A stretch of 64,000 nt of DNA from Flavobacterium aquariorum (GTDB lineage: Bacteria; Bacteroidota; Bacteroidia; Flavobacteriales; Flavobacteriaceae): assembly GCF_003254745.1 (NCBI RefSeq), contig NZ_QKXH01000003.1, forward strand, positions 310,001 to 374,000. Reading direction: 5' to 3'. The notes beneath the pieces are model-generated. The model saw only the letters and a program-made list of their open reading frames with translations. It had not been told where the DNA came from and ran no database searches. Within the stretch, counting starts at the first letter, position 1, and each line of letters opens with the position of its first letter. Both the position numbers and the translations under genes were made by a program. Shown here one piece after another: positions 37,010 to 45,217 of this stretch.

Positions 37010-37960
37010 TTATATTTCTTCGTTATCCCAAATATAGATTTTCTTCTCATTCGTTTTCTCACTAACATATCCACGATACATTCCTTGAGAATTAAAGGAA
37101 AAGTTCACATTTCCTTCGTTATCAATTGCAATTAATCCGCCTTCGCCTCCCAATTGAGTTAAATGTTCCTTAATTGTTATTTCTGTTGCCTGCTCCAGTG
37201 TTTTGTCTCCATATTCCATTAAGTTAGAGACCATCGAAGCAACCGTTGCCCTAATAAAATATTCACCAACACCAGTACAGGATACACCACATGTTTTATT
37301 GTTGGCATATGTACCCGCACCAATAATAGCTGTATCACCAATACGTCCATCTAATTTATTTGTCATTCCACCTGTAGAAGTTGCTGCAGCAATGTTACCT
37401 TGCTTATCAATAGCAACGGCTCCAACAGTTCCCATTTTTAGATTCGTGTGATCTAAATAAGTCCCTGTTTCTGAAATTTTTTGAGCTTCTATAAGTTGTT
37501 CTTTTCTAAAATTAGTATCAAAATAAGTATTTTCAACCATTTCGTGATTGGTTTCTTCCGCTAATTTATCTGCACCTTTACCCGAAAGTAATACTATATT
37601 TTCTTCTGCTAATAGACTTTTTGCAAATAAAACAGGATTTTTAATTCTCCTGCTATTAGCAACTGCTCCTGCCTTAAAAGTGGCACCGTCCATTATGGAT
37701 GCTTCAAGTAAATGTTTTCCAGTTCTAGTATAAACAGCCCCTTTTCCAGCATTAAAATGAATACTATTTTCTAATGCTACTACGGCTGCTGCAACTGCAT
37801 CTATAGCGCTTCCCCCTTTTACTAAAATTTCTTCACCTGAATTCAAGGCAAGCATTAAATCAGCATTTATTAATTTTTTATCCGCTTCCGAGAGATTTTC
37901 GGGAGTTATTACGCCTGCACCTCCATGAATACATAATGCGAATGGTGTATGTTTTGTCAT
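37010..37960 (-). CDS. iaaA: isoaspartyl peptidase / plant-type L-asparaginase
   Basis: 316 residues, Ntn-hydrolase of the plant-type asparaginase family, which self-cleaves before a catalytic Thr; here MGTVGAVAIDKQGN, Thr178. Other motifs are FALCIHGGAG at the start, FNAGKGAVYTRTGKHLLEAS, and AAATSTGGMTNKLDGRIGDT. No signal peptide is seen, so it should be cytoplasmic. Such enzymes hydrolyse beta-aspartyl dipeptides, including beta-Asp-Arg from cyanophycin. Its place between SusD and a cyanophycinase gene is the strongest evidence that cyanophycin is the operon's substrate. Confidence 0.94.
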   Translation of the reverse strand: MTKHTPFALCIHGGAGVITPENLSEADKKLINADLMLALNSGEEILVKGGSAIDAVAAAVVALENSIHFNAGKGAVYTRTGKHLLEASIMDGATFKAGAVANSRRIKNPVLFAKSLLAEENIVLLSGKGADKLAEETNHEMVENTYFDTNFRKEQLIEAQKISETGTYLDHTNLKMGTVGAVAIDKQGNIAAATSTGGMTNKLDGRIGDTAIIGAGTYANNKTCGVSCTGVGEYFIRATVASMVSNLMEYGDKTLEQATEITIKEHLTQLGGEGGLIAIDNEGNVNFSFNSQGMYRGYVSEKTNEKKIYIWDNEEI

Positions 37961-38044
37961 TTTTTTTTTTTTGAAAGAAAGAAGAACTAATCGGAATCCT
38001 CATAATTAGATGGATTCCGATTTAGCACCTTCTTTTGGGGATTT

Positions 38045-39394
38045 TTAATAGCCAGGATTTTGTTCTAAAACACCTTTGGCAACAGTAATTTCATTTTGAG
38101 GTATAGGATAAACCGTTCTAAAAGCAGGAATATTCAATTCTGATGTTGCTCTTCCTAAACGAACAAGACTAAACCATTTATGCCCTTCAAAACCTAATTC
38201 TCTACCATTTTCATCAAGTAAAATGGTAATAAAAGCATCTAGATTTGGAACATCTATGATAGTATATGGTTTTGAAGGTAAAGCTCTTTGACGAACCACA
38301 TTCAAATCTGCTAAAGCTAATGTTAAATCATTTGGCGTTTTCTTAGCCAAAGCTTCTGCTCTAATTAGATACATCTCTGATAATTTGATGATAATGGAAT
38401 TTCCGTCAATTACATTTTTATTTGTACCATACTTGTCAACATAAACTACTTTGCCATCATCATAATAACGGTAGCTTCTTGGATCATTATCATCATCCAT
38501 TGGTGCGAAAAAATTGCTATAGTCAGCAGAAACTTCAGGCGGAGATACTGATATTAATCCAGTTAAACTATTTCCATCAGTACCTAAAAATTGTAATTCA
38601 AATATAGCTTCGCTTGAACCTTCTACATCATAAATATCATTGTATTTGGTATTCAATTTATAAGTGGTATTTGCAATCACTTTACTCGAATATACAATAG
38701 CATTGTCATAGTCCCCTTTATACAAATACACCCTAGCAAGTAGTGCTTCAGCAGCAGCTTTTGTGATTCCAAATCGATTAGTATCATACTTCAATATTCC
38801 CATGGCATCATTCAAATCGGTAATGATTTGTTGGTACGATTCTGCTACAGTTGATCTTGAAATTCCAACCGCTGATTTTGCATCCACATAACCAGTAGAA
38901 AGAGGGATGCCGAATTTTGAGTTAAGGTCTGTAAATTGTCCAAACTGTCTCAAAGCATCAAAATGGCCTAATGCTCTACAAAAAAGCGCTGTCCCTTTTG
39001 AATTATCATCCACAAGCTGTAATTCATTCATTTTTGATAAAATCAAATTACTAGCGTTTACCAAGTTATACACATCAACCCAGTTGTTTTGAATATAGGC
39101 GTTAGATGGCGGAACAATAGCTTTATCTAGCTGCGCAAAACGCTCTTGAAAACCAGTAGCATCAGCTATACCACCTGTTAAATCTTGGGCCAATATAAAT
39201 TCACCTCCATAATACGTTCCACTTTGCATTATATCGTATAATCCAACTGCAGCAGATTTTAATGAAATGGCATCTGTTATGGCATTTTCTACTGGAACTT
39301 CAGCATCCAATTTCGTATCTAATATGTCATCACAACCTAAAAAAACAAAGGCAAGTAACATATATAGACATGCGTATATATTTATTTTTTTCAT
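38045..39394 (-). CDS. SusD/RagB-family surface lipoprotein
   Basis: 449 residues. The lipobox FVFLGC (Cys21) and the SusD-like early ILDTKLDAEVPVENAITDAI are present, followed by TPR-rich helices (LGHFDALRQFGQFTDLNSKF, AKAAAEALLARVYLYKGDYD with small variation) and a C-terminal ENGRELGFEGHKWFSLVRLG. SusD proteins cap a SusC barrel and bind the incoming ligand on the cell surface. Immediately downstream (10 bases) of susC. The partner is not a polysaccharide locus here: no glycoside hydrolase is nearby and the flanking enzymes degrade cyanophycin. Confidence 0.92.
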   Translation of the reverse strand: MKKINIYACLYMLLAFVFLGCDDILDTKLDAEVPVENAITDAISLKSAAVGLYDIMQSGTYYGGEFILAQDLTGGIADATGFQERFAQLDKAIVPPSNAYIQNNWVDVYNLVNASNLILSKMNELQLVDDNSKGTALFCRALGHFDALRQFGQFTDLNSKFGIPLSTGYVDAKSAVGISRSTVAESYQQIITDLNDAMGILKYDTNRFGITKAAAEALLARVYLYKGDYDNAIVYSSKVIANTTYKLNTKYNDIYDVEGSSEAIFELQFLGTDGNSLTGLISVSPPEVSADYSNFFAPMDDDNDPRSYRYYDDGKVVYVDKYGTNKNVIDGNSIIIKLSEMYLIRAEALAKKTPNDLTLALADLNVVRQRALPSKPYTIIDVPNLDAFITILLDENGRELGFEGHKWFSLVRLGRATSELNIPAFRTVYPIPQNEITVAKGVLEQNPGY

Positions 39395-39404
39395 GATATT
39401 TAAT

Positions 39405-42401
39405 TTAAAACGTTGTACTTAATCCTATAGTAAATGTGCGTGCCTGACCTAAAGTTCCAAAATCTTCCCCTTGCATGCTATTCAAATCTTGCTGACTTGA
39501 GGTATTCGTCGAAACCTCAGGGTCAAAACCTAAATAATCTGTTATGGTAAATAAATTTTGAGCTTGGATGTATAAAGACAAATTATTTAAACCAACTGTA
39601 TTAATTATTTTAGAAGGGAATTTATATGAAAGACTTAAAGTTTTTAATCGAATATAATCTCCATCTTCTAAATACTGAGTACTAAAACGTTGCATTTGTC
39701 CAGCTTTTGTTGATGGTCTTGGCACATCAGTGATTTGGCCCGGAGTTCTCCAATAATTATCATATACCCTTTCGCTTATATTAGAATACGGTATTCCGCT
39801 TTTTGTAAAACCATAGTTATCATAAACATGTCGGCTTTGATTGAATATTTTGTTTCCTCCAGAGAACAGAAAGTTAGCTGTCAATGTAAAGCGCTTATAG
39901 CTAAGGTTGTTAGTCCAACCTCCATAATAAGTTGGTATTGCTCCTCCAACAATCTGTCTGTCAGAAAAATCAATAATTCCATCTTTGTTAACATCATCAA
40001 ACTTAGCATCTCCTGTTTGAGGATCTACACCTAAAAACTTAATCAAATATAACGTACTAACCGCTTCGCCTTCTTTTAGGATATGGTTTCTTCCAATTTC
40101 TTCACCATCGTTGTTCAATTTTTTAACTTTATTATCCAACATAGTAAGGTTTACTCCGGTATTCCATTTGAATTGTTCTCCGTCAATAACAGCGGCATTA
40201 ATTGCAAACTCAAATCCTTTATTTTGTATAGCTCCTACATTTTGGAAAACAGAATTAAAACCTGTCAAACCTGAAACTTTAGATTGTAATAATAAATCAT
40301 CCGTTTGCTTGTCAAAATAATCTGCAGTGAATGTAAGCCTGTTTTTAAATAAACCAAAGTCTAAACCAATATCTAGCTGTTTCGTGCTTTCCCAACCCAA
40401 ATCCGGATTTCCTAAACTACCAGGAGCAATACCTGGAACACCATTATAACTGGCATTTAAGGAGTATGTACCTCTCCAGTTAGAGCTAATTTCTTGATTT
40501 CCTGTAAGCCCGTAACTAGCACGAATTTTAAAGTCTGATATCGTTTCAATTTTGAAGAAATCTTCTTTATTAACTCTCCAGGCTACCGATCCAGAAGGGA
40601 AATAACCATACTGATTGTTTTCTCCAAAACGAGAAGAACCGTCTGCTCTTACTGTAAATGAAGCTATGTATTTATCATTATAAACATAATTTACTCTTCC
40701 AAAGAAAGATTGTAAACCATATTGACTTTTGCCAGAAGTACTTGAAGTAATTGTACTTGCTGCAGATATGCTTGCTGTAGTATTGGTTGCATACCCAACA
40801 CCCGATTGGTCTGAAAATAATGCTTCGTTTCCTTGTAATGTCCAACCTAAAATTGCTCCAAAATCATGCTTATCTCCAAACTTTTTGGTGTAGTTTAAAG
40901 TATTTTCCATAAGCCAATTGGTTTCTTCATAAGTGGCATAAATACCCTCACCTGTCTTGGATTTATTAGTTCCAGAAGGCACATAAGAACTCTCTACTAA
41001 ATTAGAATAATCTAAAGACAAAGCAGTTTTGAATTTTAAATCTGGAATAATTTTCCATTCCAAATAAGTAGAACCTTGAAAACGTGTAGATTGTGAAGTA
41101 TTTTTGTATTCATTCGCAACTTGTACTGGATTTTCTAATGGCCACCAAGTGTTATATTTAAAAGGATTGGTATACTTCCCCTTATCATCATATATTGGCT
41201 CTGTAGGATCCCAACCTTGAGCATTAATTACTACTCCATATTCATCATTTTCACCAATAGTTCTTTGGTGATTGCTTCGAGTAACAAACACAGTTGAACC
41301 TACTTTAAATTTATCATTAATTGTATGATCTACATTTAAACGACCACTCAATCTTTTAAAGCCCTGTCCAATTTGAATACCATCTTGATTAAAATAATTT
41401 CCACTTAGATAGTAATTTGTTTTTTCACTACCACCTTTTAAATTCAAATCTAGATTTTGAGCAATTCCTAATCTAAAAATTTCATCATAAATATTGGTAT
41501 TAATCCCTTTCGAAGTGTCAATCCAATCAAAATAGTCAGAACCTAAGCCATCAAATTCGGCAGCAGTGTTGAAGAAGCTTTTAAATTTATTACTATCAAC
41601 CATTTTAGGATAATTTGTAATTTCAGAAATAGCTGTATAATAATTCACATCAATAGAACTTGCGCCTGTTTTACCTCTTTTGGTCGTAATCAATATAACT
41701 CCATTAGCTCCTCTAGAACCATAAATGGCTGCTGCTGCTGCATCTTTTAGGACTGAAAATGATTCGATATCTGATGGATTCAAATCCGCCAAAGGGTTAA
41801 CAGGTTGAATATTGGCATTCAAAGCGGAATTATTTCTGGATACCATTGGAACTCCATCAATAATATACAGCGGTTGGCTACTTGCTGAGATAGAGGATAC
41901 TCCACGAATATTTACACTAACCGCACTACCTGGCGTAGCAGATGAAGAGCTGATATTTACCCCTGCGGTTTGTCCTTGCAATGAGTTTTCAAAACTTGAA
42001 GATGTTCCTTGAGGTAAATCTTTTGTTTTAATTGATGAAACACTTGAACTTAAATCTCTTTTGGATACTGTCCCATAACCAATAACTACAACTTCTTTTA
42101 AGTCTTGGCCCGAGCTCATGTAAACATTGTAATTAGTGCTTCCATCTATTGCTACTTTTTTGTTTTGGTAACCAATATAAGAAAGCTCTATTGAGGCAAC
42201 ATTATCGGGTAATTCTAATTGAAATTTCCCGTCAAATCCTGATATAGTTCCTGTTTTTGAATTGGAAGAAACTATATTAACTCCTGCCATTGGCAGATTT
42301 GTTTGTTTGTCTATAACAGTTCCTGTTATTTTTTTTTGTGCGTAGGTTGAAATACATGCCAACAACACAACAAACAGTATTAAATTACTATTGAATTTCA
42401 T
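39405..42401 (-). CDS. SusC/RagA-family TonB-dependent outer-membrane transporter
   Basis: 998 residues: signal peptide, carboxypeptidase-regulatory-like domain (about 24-95, KKITGTVIDKQTNLPMAGVN), a TonB-box-like LKEVVVIGYGTVSKRDL, plug domain (IRGVSSISASSQPLYIIDGV, SRGANGVILITTKRGKTG), then a 22-strand-type barrel ending FTIGLSTTF. It imports oligomers bound by SusD using TonB energy. In this operon the ligand is probably cyanophycin fragments. The leader (42402-42792) is the duplicated module with two peptide reading frames. Confidence 0.93.
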   Translation of the reverse strand: MKFNSNLILFVVLLACISTYAQKKITGTVIDKQTNLPMAGVNIVSSNSKTGTISGFDGKFQLELPDNVASIELSYIGYQNKKVAIDGSTNYNVYMSSGQDLKEVVVIGYGTVSKRDLSSSVSSIKTKDLPQGTSSSFENSLQGQTAGVNISSSSATPGSAVSVNIRGVSSISASSQPLYIIDGVPMVSRNNSALNANIQPVNPLADLNPSDIESFSVLKDAAAAAIYGSRGANGVILITTKRGKTGASSIDVNYYTAISEITNYPKMVDSNKFKSFFNTAAEFDGLGSDYFDWIDTSKGINTNIYDEIFRLGIAQNLDLNLKGGSEKTNYYLSGNYFNQDGIQIGQGFKRLSGRLNVDHTINDKFKVGSTVFVTRSNHQRTIGENDEYGVVINAQGWDPTEPIYDDKGKYTNPFKYNTWWPLENPVQVANEYKNTSQSTRFQGSTYLEWKIIPDLKFKTALSLDYSNLVESSYVPSGTNKSKTGEGIYATYEETNWLMENTLNYTKKFGDKHDFGAILGWTLQGNEALFSDQSGVGYATNTTASISAASTITSSTSGKSQYGLQSFFGRVNYVYNDKYIASFTVRADGSSRFGENNQYGYFPSGSVAWRVNKEDFFKIETISDFKIRASYGLTGNQEISSNWRGTYSLNASYNGVPGIAPGSLGNPDLGWESTKQLDIGLDFGLFKNRLTFTADYFDKQTDDLLLQSKVSGLTGFNSVFQNVGAIQNKGFEFAINAAVIDGEQFKWNTGVNLTMLDNKVKKLNNDGEEIGRNHILKEGEAVSTLYLIKFLGVDPQTGDAKFDDVNKDGIIDFSDRQIVGGAIPTYYGGWTNNLSYKRFTLTANFLFSGGNKIFNQSRHVYDNYGFTKSGIPYSNISERVYDNYWRTPGQITDVPRPSTKAGQMQRFSTQYLEDGDYIRLKTLSLSYKFPSKIINTVGLNNLSLYIQAQNLFTITDYLGFDPEVSTNTSSQQDLNSMQGEDFGTLGQARTFTIGLSTTF

Positions 42402-42506
42402 TTTTTTAATATTTTAAATTTAATAAAATTGATAATAGATACCCTAACTACTCATCAAAGCGAAAGTTTGGGTATTGAAATCTGTAAACTGTGAAGAACA
42501 AGTTTT

Positions 42507-42590
42507 CTAACAATTGAATATTGGTTGCAAGCCTTTTAGAGAAAGAGATTTGCAATCAATACATACGTGGAATAGATTGATAAGATTCAT
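42507..42590 (-). CDS. candidate leader peptide A1 (27 residues)
   Basis: ATG to TAG, too short for usual gene finding. It encodes 27 residues starting MNLINLFHVCIDC and ending KSLSLKGLQPIFNC. Copy 2 (44782-44865) has the same length and same ending. From codon 9 onward the two differ at four codons, three of them silent, plus TAG/TAA at the stop. Cys occurs at 10, 13 and 27. Role unknown; a translated leader or a secreted/modified peptide are both possible. Location: directly upstream of susC in the same orientation. Confidence 0.6.
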   Translation of the reverse strand: MNLINLFHVCIDCKSLSLKGLQPIFNC

Positions 42591-42669
42591 TTGGTTTTGG
42601 TTAGGGTAATAAAAAAACAATAACTATATATCATCTAAACTCAAGAAGAGTTTTTCGAAGCCATATAAA

Positions 42670-42726
42670 TCAACAATTGAAGATAGGTTGAAGGCCCCTT
42701 AAAGTAAGAGATTTAGTTTTTATCAT
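42670..42726 (-). CDS. candidate leader peptide B1 (18 residues)
   Basis: ATG to TGA encoding MIKTKSLTLRGLQPIFNC. The last 14 residues match leader peptide A except S/T and K/R, with different codons for Leu, Pro and Ile. Copy 2 carries the same ending at 44948 but without the ATG. It lies upstream of peptide A1 in the same leader, separated from it by 79 bases that include a conserved hairpin. Confidence 0.55.
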   Translation of the reverse strand: MIKTKSLTLRGLQPIFNC

Positions 42727-42792
42727 GGTATTTATTTTTATTAAAATCAAAATGGATTACTTTAACTTTCAAGCTTTAAATTCCAAATGGTT

Positions 42793-44559
42793 TTATTTTG
42801 AAATTATTAGTTTCGAGATCACTTTATCTTCTCCTTTATTAATACTTATAATATATTGACCAGATTGCAATTCAGATAAATCAATCTCCATATTATTAAT
42901 ACCAGCAGAAACATTTGTAATTAAACTTTTTACCATTGAACCACCAAGATTATAAATTAAAATTTGTGCTTCTTGTTTTTGTTCTGATAGAAAGTTAATT
43001 CTAACTAAATCTTTAGCAGGATTTGGATAAAAAGCAACTGTAGTATTCTCAAATTCTACTTCTTTATTTTTAGATATTTTTGCAGTTCCACTAACAACAT
43101 TTAATGTATAATCTTCTGTCTCACCATAATTATAAGCACCACATGAAGAATTTATTGAATTATAACTTACTATAATTCGCATTCTAATATTTCCCGCAGA
43201 AGCAGAAGTTGGAATGGTAATTTTTGGTGTTAAAGTTTGATTACTAAAAATAGAATATACTTCCTCACCTGAGTCTGTAAAAAGACCATTATTGTTTAAA
43301 TCTATAAATACGTTCCAATATAAATTTCTTGTTGCACTGAAACCAGGAGTTAAAGTTAAAGTAGTTGCCACTCCTTTAGTTATATTACTAACCTGAGAAG
43401 AAAAGTCAGCATAACCTCCATTTGAATTGCTTAAATTGCTAATTGTACCAATTGCAACTTTCTTTATCCATTCCCTACTAGAATCACCTCCTTGTGAAGT
43501 ACAATAAGAAACGGTTCCTCCTCCAGATGTTGAAGTTTCTGTTAACGTGCCATTTATTACTTTTATAACACCATAAACTGCTTTACTTCCATTTACTATT
43601 GACCAATTGTTCAAATCTATTGTCGTAGAACCCGAGGTATCACCTTCAATTTTAATAATTTTCACCCCTTTCCCACTATTGTTCCATGTTAATGGAGAAC
43701 CAGAAACTAATGTTTCAGGAGTAGAAGAGGTATCAAATTGATAAAAGTAAGCGTAATTACCCGTTGCTGGTGCAAAAACTTTAGCAATGCCATTTTGGTC
43801 AATACAAACGGCTGTTTTTTCATAAACGCCGATGCCTTTTGCATTTAATCCAGCTCCTAAATCTTTCCACATTCTGGCAATAAAAGCAGTTTGTCTTCCC
43901 CTACGATCAGGGTTATTGTAATGTGTATCTGCAATGACATTTGATAAAATTGGATTGTTTATAAAATCATTAGCCCCGATAGTCATATCCGTGTTATACG
44001 GATTTGCTAATGCCTGAGCAGATGTAACACTAGAATTTGTAGCACTATAATAATATTTGCCCTGTATGGCACATCCAGCGCTAGTACCACCAACAGGAAC
44101 TTTTTTTGTGTTTATCAAATAATTTATGGCATCTTCTACTGGTGTGTCTTTCCAATACGAAACATACGTGGATTGGTCTCCTCCTGCTATGAATAAAGCT
44201 TCAGCATTTCTAATTTTAGTTGCAATCTCAGCAATACTTGCTTTGGCTCTGGTATCAATCAGAATTGTTTCTACAGAATTTACTGTTCCCAAACCATAGA
44301 TATAATCATTATAACCCTGAGTTCCAGCAGAGCGAATAACTACAAAATCACCACCTCCTGATTTTTGTATCATCCATTTTATGGCGTCATCGTTATCTGT
44401 TCCGCCACCCATCAAGCAGGCACCACCTGTAGCAGTTGTTGTAACATCTGCAATACTTCCGGTAATCCAGCTTGTGTAACTTTGTGAATATGCAGGGCTT
44501 ATTGCTGAAATAAAAAGGAAAATAATGATTTGATTTATTTTTAAAATATTGTTTTTCAT
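42793..44559 (-). CDS. secreted cyanophycinase with GEVED and T9SS sorting domains
   Basis: 588 residues: signal peptide; peptidase S51 domain (about 35-340) with ACLMGGGTDNDDAIKWMI, FIAGGDQSTYVSYWKD, nucleophile GGTSAGCAIQ (Ser160), and ADTHYNNPDRRGRQ; a GEVED-type beta domain (about 360-495, WNVFIDLNNNGLFTDSGEE, then YGETEDYTLNV); and a type A T9SS sorting domain at the end (VAFYPNPAKDLVRINF to VISKLIISK). The signal peptide plus sorting domain means outer-membrane transit and surface attachment or release. So it is an extracellular depolymerase, whereas usual cyanophycinases are cytoplasmic. Paralogue of 33544-34623. Confidence 0.92.
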   Translation of the reverse strand: MKNNILKINQIIIFLFISAISPAYSQSYTSWITGSIADVTTTATGGACLMGGGTDNDDAIKWMIQKSGGGDFVVIRSAGTQGYNDYIYGLGTVNSVETILIDTRAKASIAEIATKIRNAEALFIAGGDQSTYVSYWKDTPVEDAINYLINTKKVPVGGTSAGCAIQGKYYYSATNSSVTSAQALANPYNTDMTIGANDFINNPILSNVIADTHYNNPDRRGRQTAFIARMWKDLGAGLNAKGIGVYEKTAVCIDQNGIAKVFAPATGNYAYFYQFDTSSTPETLVSGSPLTWNNSGKGVKIIKIEGDTSGSTTIDLNNWSIVNGSKAVYGVIKVINGTLTETSTSGGGTVSYCTSQGGDSSREWIKKVAIGTISNLSNSNGGYADFSSQVSNITKGVATTLTLTPGFSATRNLYWNVFIDLNNNGLFTDSGEEVYSIFSNQTLTPKITIPTSASAGNIRMRIIVSYNSINSSCGAYNYGETEDYTLNVVSGTAKISKNKEVEFENTTVAFYPNPAKDLVRINFLSEQKQEAQILIYNLGGSMVKSLITNVSAGINNMEIDLSELQSGQYIISINKGEDKVISKLIISK

Positions 44560-44781
44560 GATTTAAAACTTGCTAAATGTTAATAATCGGGAATTAACAA
44601 TGCTACTAATCAGAAATTTTGTTTATTTAAATTTGGAATAACAATAATTATTTCCAAACAAATAGCTTTAAATTACTATTGAATCGCACTTTTTAATCTT
44701 TTAAAATGGAATATAAATAATCATAGTTGCCCAATAGAAAAACATTTAAGCACTACAATCATTAAATCTGGAAGAGATTTT

Positions 44782-44865
44782 TTAACAATTAAATATTGGT
44801 TGCAATCCTTTTAGAGAAAAAGATTTACAATCAATACATACAAGTATTAATTTAATAAAATTCAT
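44782..44865 (-). CDS. candidate leader peptide A2 (27 residues)
   Basis: ATG to TAA, 27 residues starting MNFIKLILVCIDC and ending KSFSLKGLQPIFNC. Same length as A1 and nearly identical from residue 9 on (VCIDCKS); the variable part is residues 3-8, which are hydrophobic in both. Silent differences from A1: TGC/TGT, GGC/GGA, TTC/TTT. Confidence 0.6.
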   Translation of the reverse strand: MNFIKLILVCIDCKSFSLKGLQPIFNC

Positions 44866-44947
44866 GGTGTCTTAATTAAGAAGAAAAAAACAATAACTAA
44901 ATAGGAAGTAAAACTCAAGGGATAGAGTTTTTTGAACCAATTTTAAA

Positions 44948-45025
44948 TCAGCAATTAAATACAGGCTGAAGTCCTCTTAAATAAAGAGATTTAGTATTTA
45001 TAACTATATTTGTTTTTCTTAAAAT
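44948..45025 (-). CDS. candidate leader peptide B2, ATG lost
   Basis: The frame ends TKSLYLRGLQPVFNC then TGA, matching B1. The position of the B1 start codon reads GTT here, and the nearest in-frame alternative is a TTG near 45023-45025. From the ACT codon on, the differences from B1 are five silent and two amino-acid changes (T/Y, I/V). It may use a non-ATG start or be decaying. Confidence 0.35.
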   Translation of the reverse strand: MLRKTNIVINTKSLYLRGLQPVFNC

Positions 45026-45217
45026 CAAAATAAGGTGTTTTTATTTTTTGTTAAAAGTATAAAAAAAAAAGTACCAACAAAATAAATTTATACTTTTTAT
45101 TAGATTTTCTTTATAAGTTTTCTTTTAACACTGCATATTACATAGAAAAATAACATTTTTTTTAAACAAATAAAAAAAACATTATTGATTCTTTTTTCGA
45201 AAAAAGCTCAGTATGAT

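Larger units (their letters stand above)
42402..42792 (-). promoter_or_regulatory. susC leader with duplicated regulatory module, copy 1
   Basis: The 42497-42752 segment of this 391-base leader is homologous to 44778-45032, the leader of the T9SS cyanophycinase gene. It contains two short frames with a conserved peptide end (listed separately) and, between them, a conserved stem AAACTC/GAGTTT (42637-42653) whose loop differs between copies. No perfect TAnnTTTG element was found on the minus strand here. The remaining ~100 bases before susC show nothing clear. Confidence 0.7.
44560..45217 (-). promoter_or_regulatory. leader of the T9SS cyanophycinase with duplicated module, copy 2
   Basis: The 44778-45032 segment is homologous to 42497-42752, including two peptide frames, the AAACTC/GAGTTT stem (44911-44930) and AAAAAAACAATAACTA. 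Nothing else in these 658 bases is recognised. The first ~215 bases next to the gene also have AT-rich similarity to the susC-proximal part (TTAAATTACTATTGAAT is shared with the susC signal-peptide region). Confidence 0.65.

Noticed and set aside
38045..42401. Polysaccharide utilisation locus, the usual reading of a SusC/SusD pair
   Set aside because: No glycoside hydrolase, lyase or carbohydrate regulator gene lies nearby; the linked enzymes act on cyanophycin-like peptides.
32311..42604. 15-base match TTTGGTTTTGGTTAG at 32311 and 42590
   Set aside because: Low-complexity, absent from leader copy 2 and not linked to a shared structure; too weak to call a repeat.
45005..45012. Plus-strand TATATTTG in the leader of the T9SS cyanophycinase
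   Set aside because: It points away from the gene and no plus-strand gene follows; one such 8-base match is expected by chance in AT-rich DNA.
42402..45217. Duplicated leader as an insertion sequence or transposon remnant
   Set aside because: No terminal inverted repeats, target-site duplication or transposase remnant; each copy is in the same place relative to a gene of the same locus.
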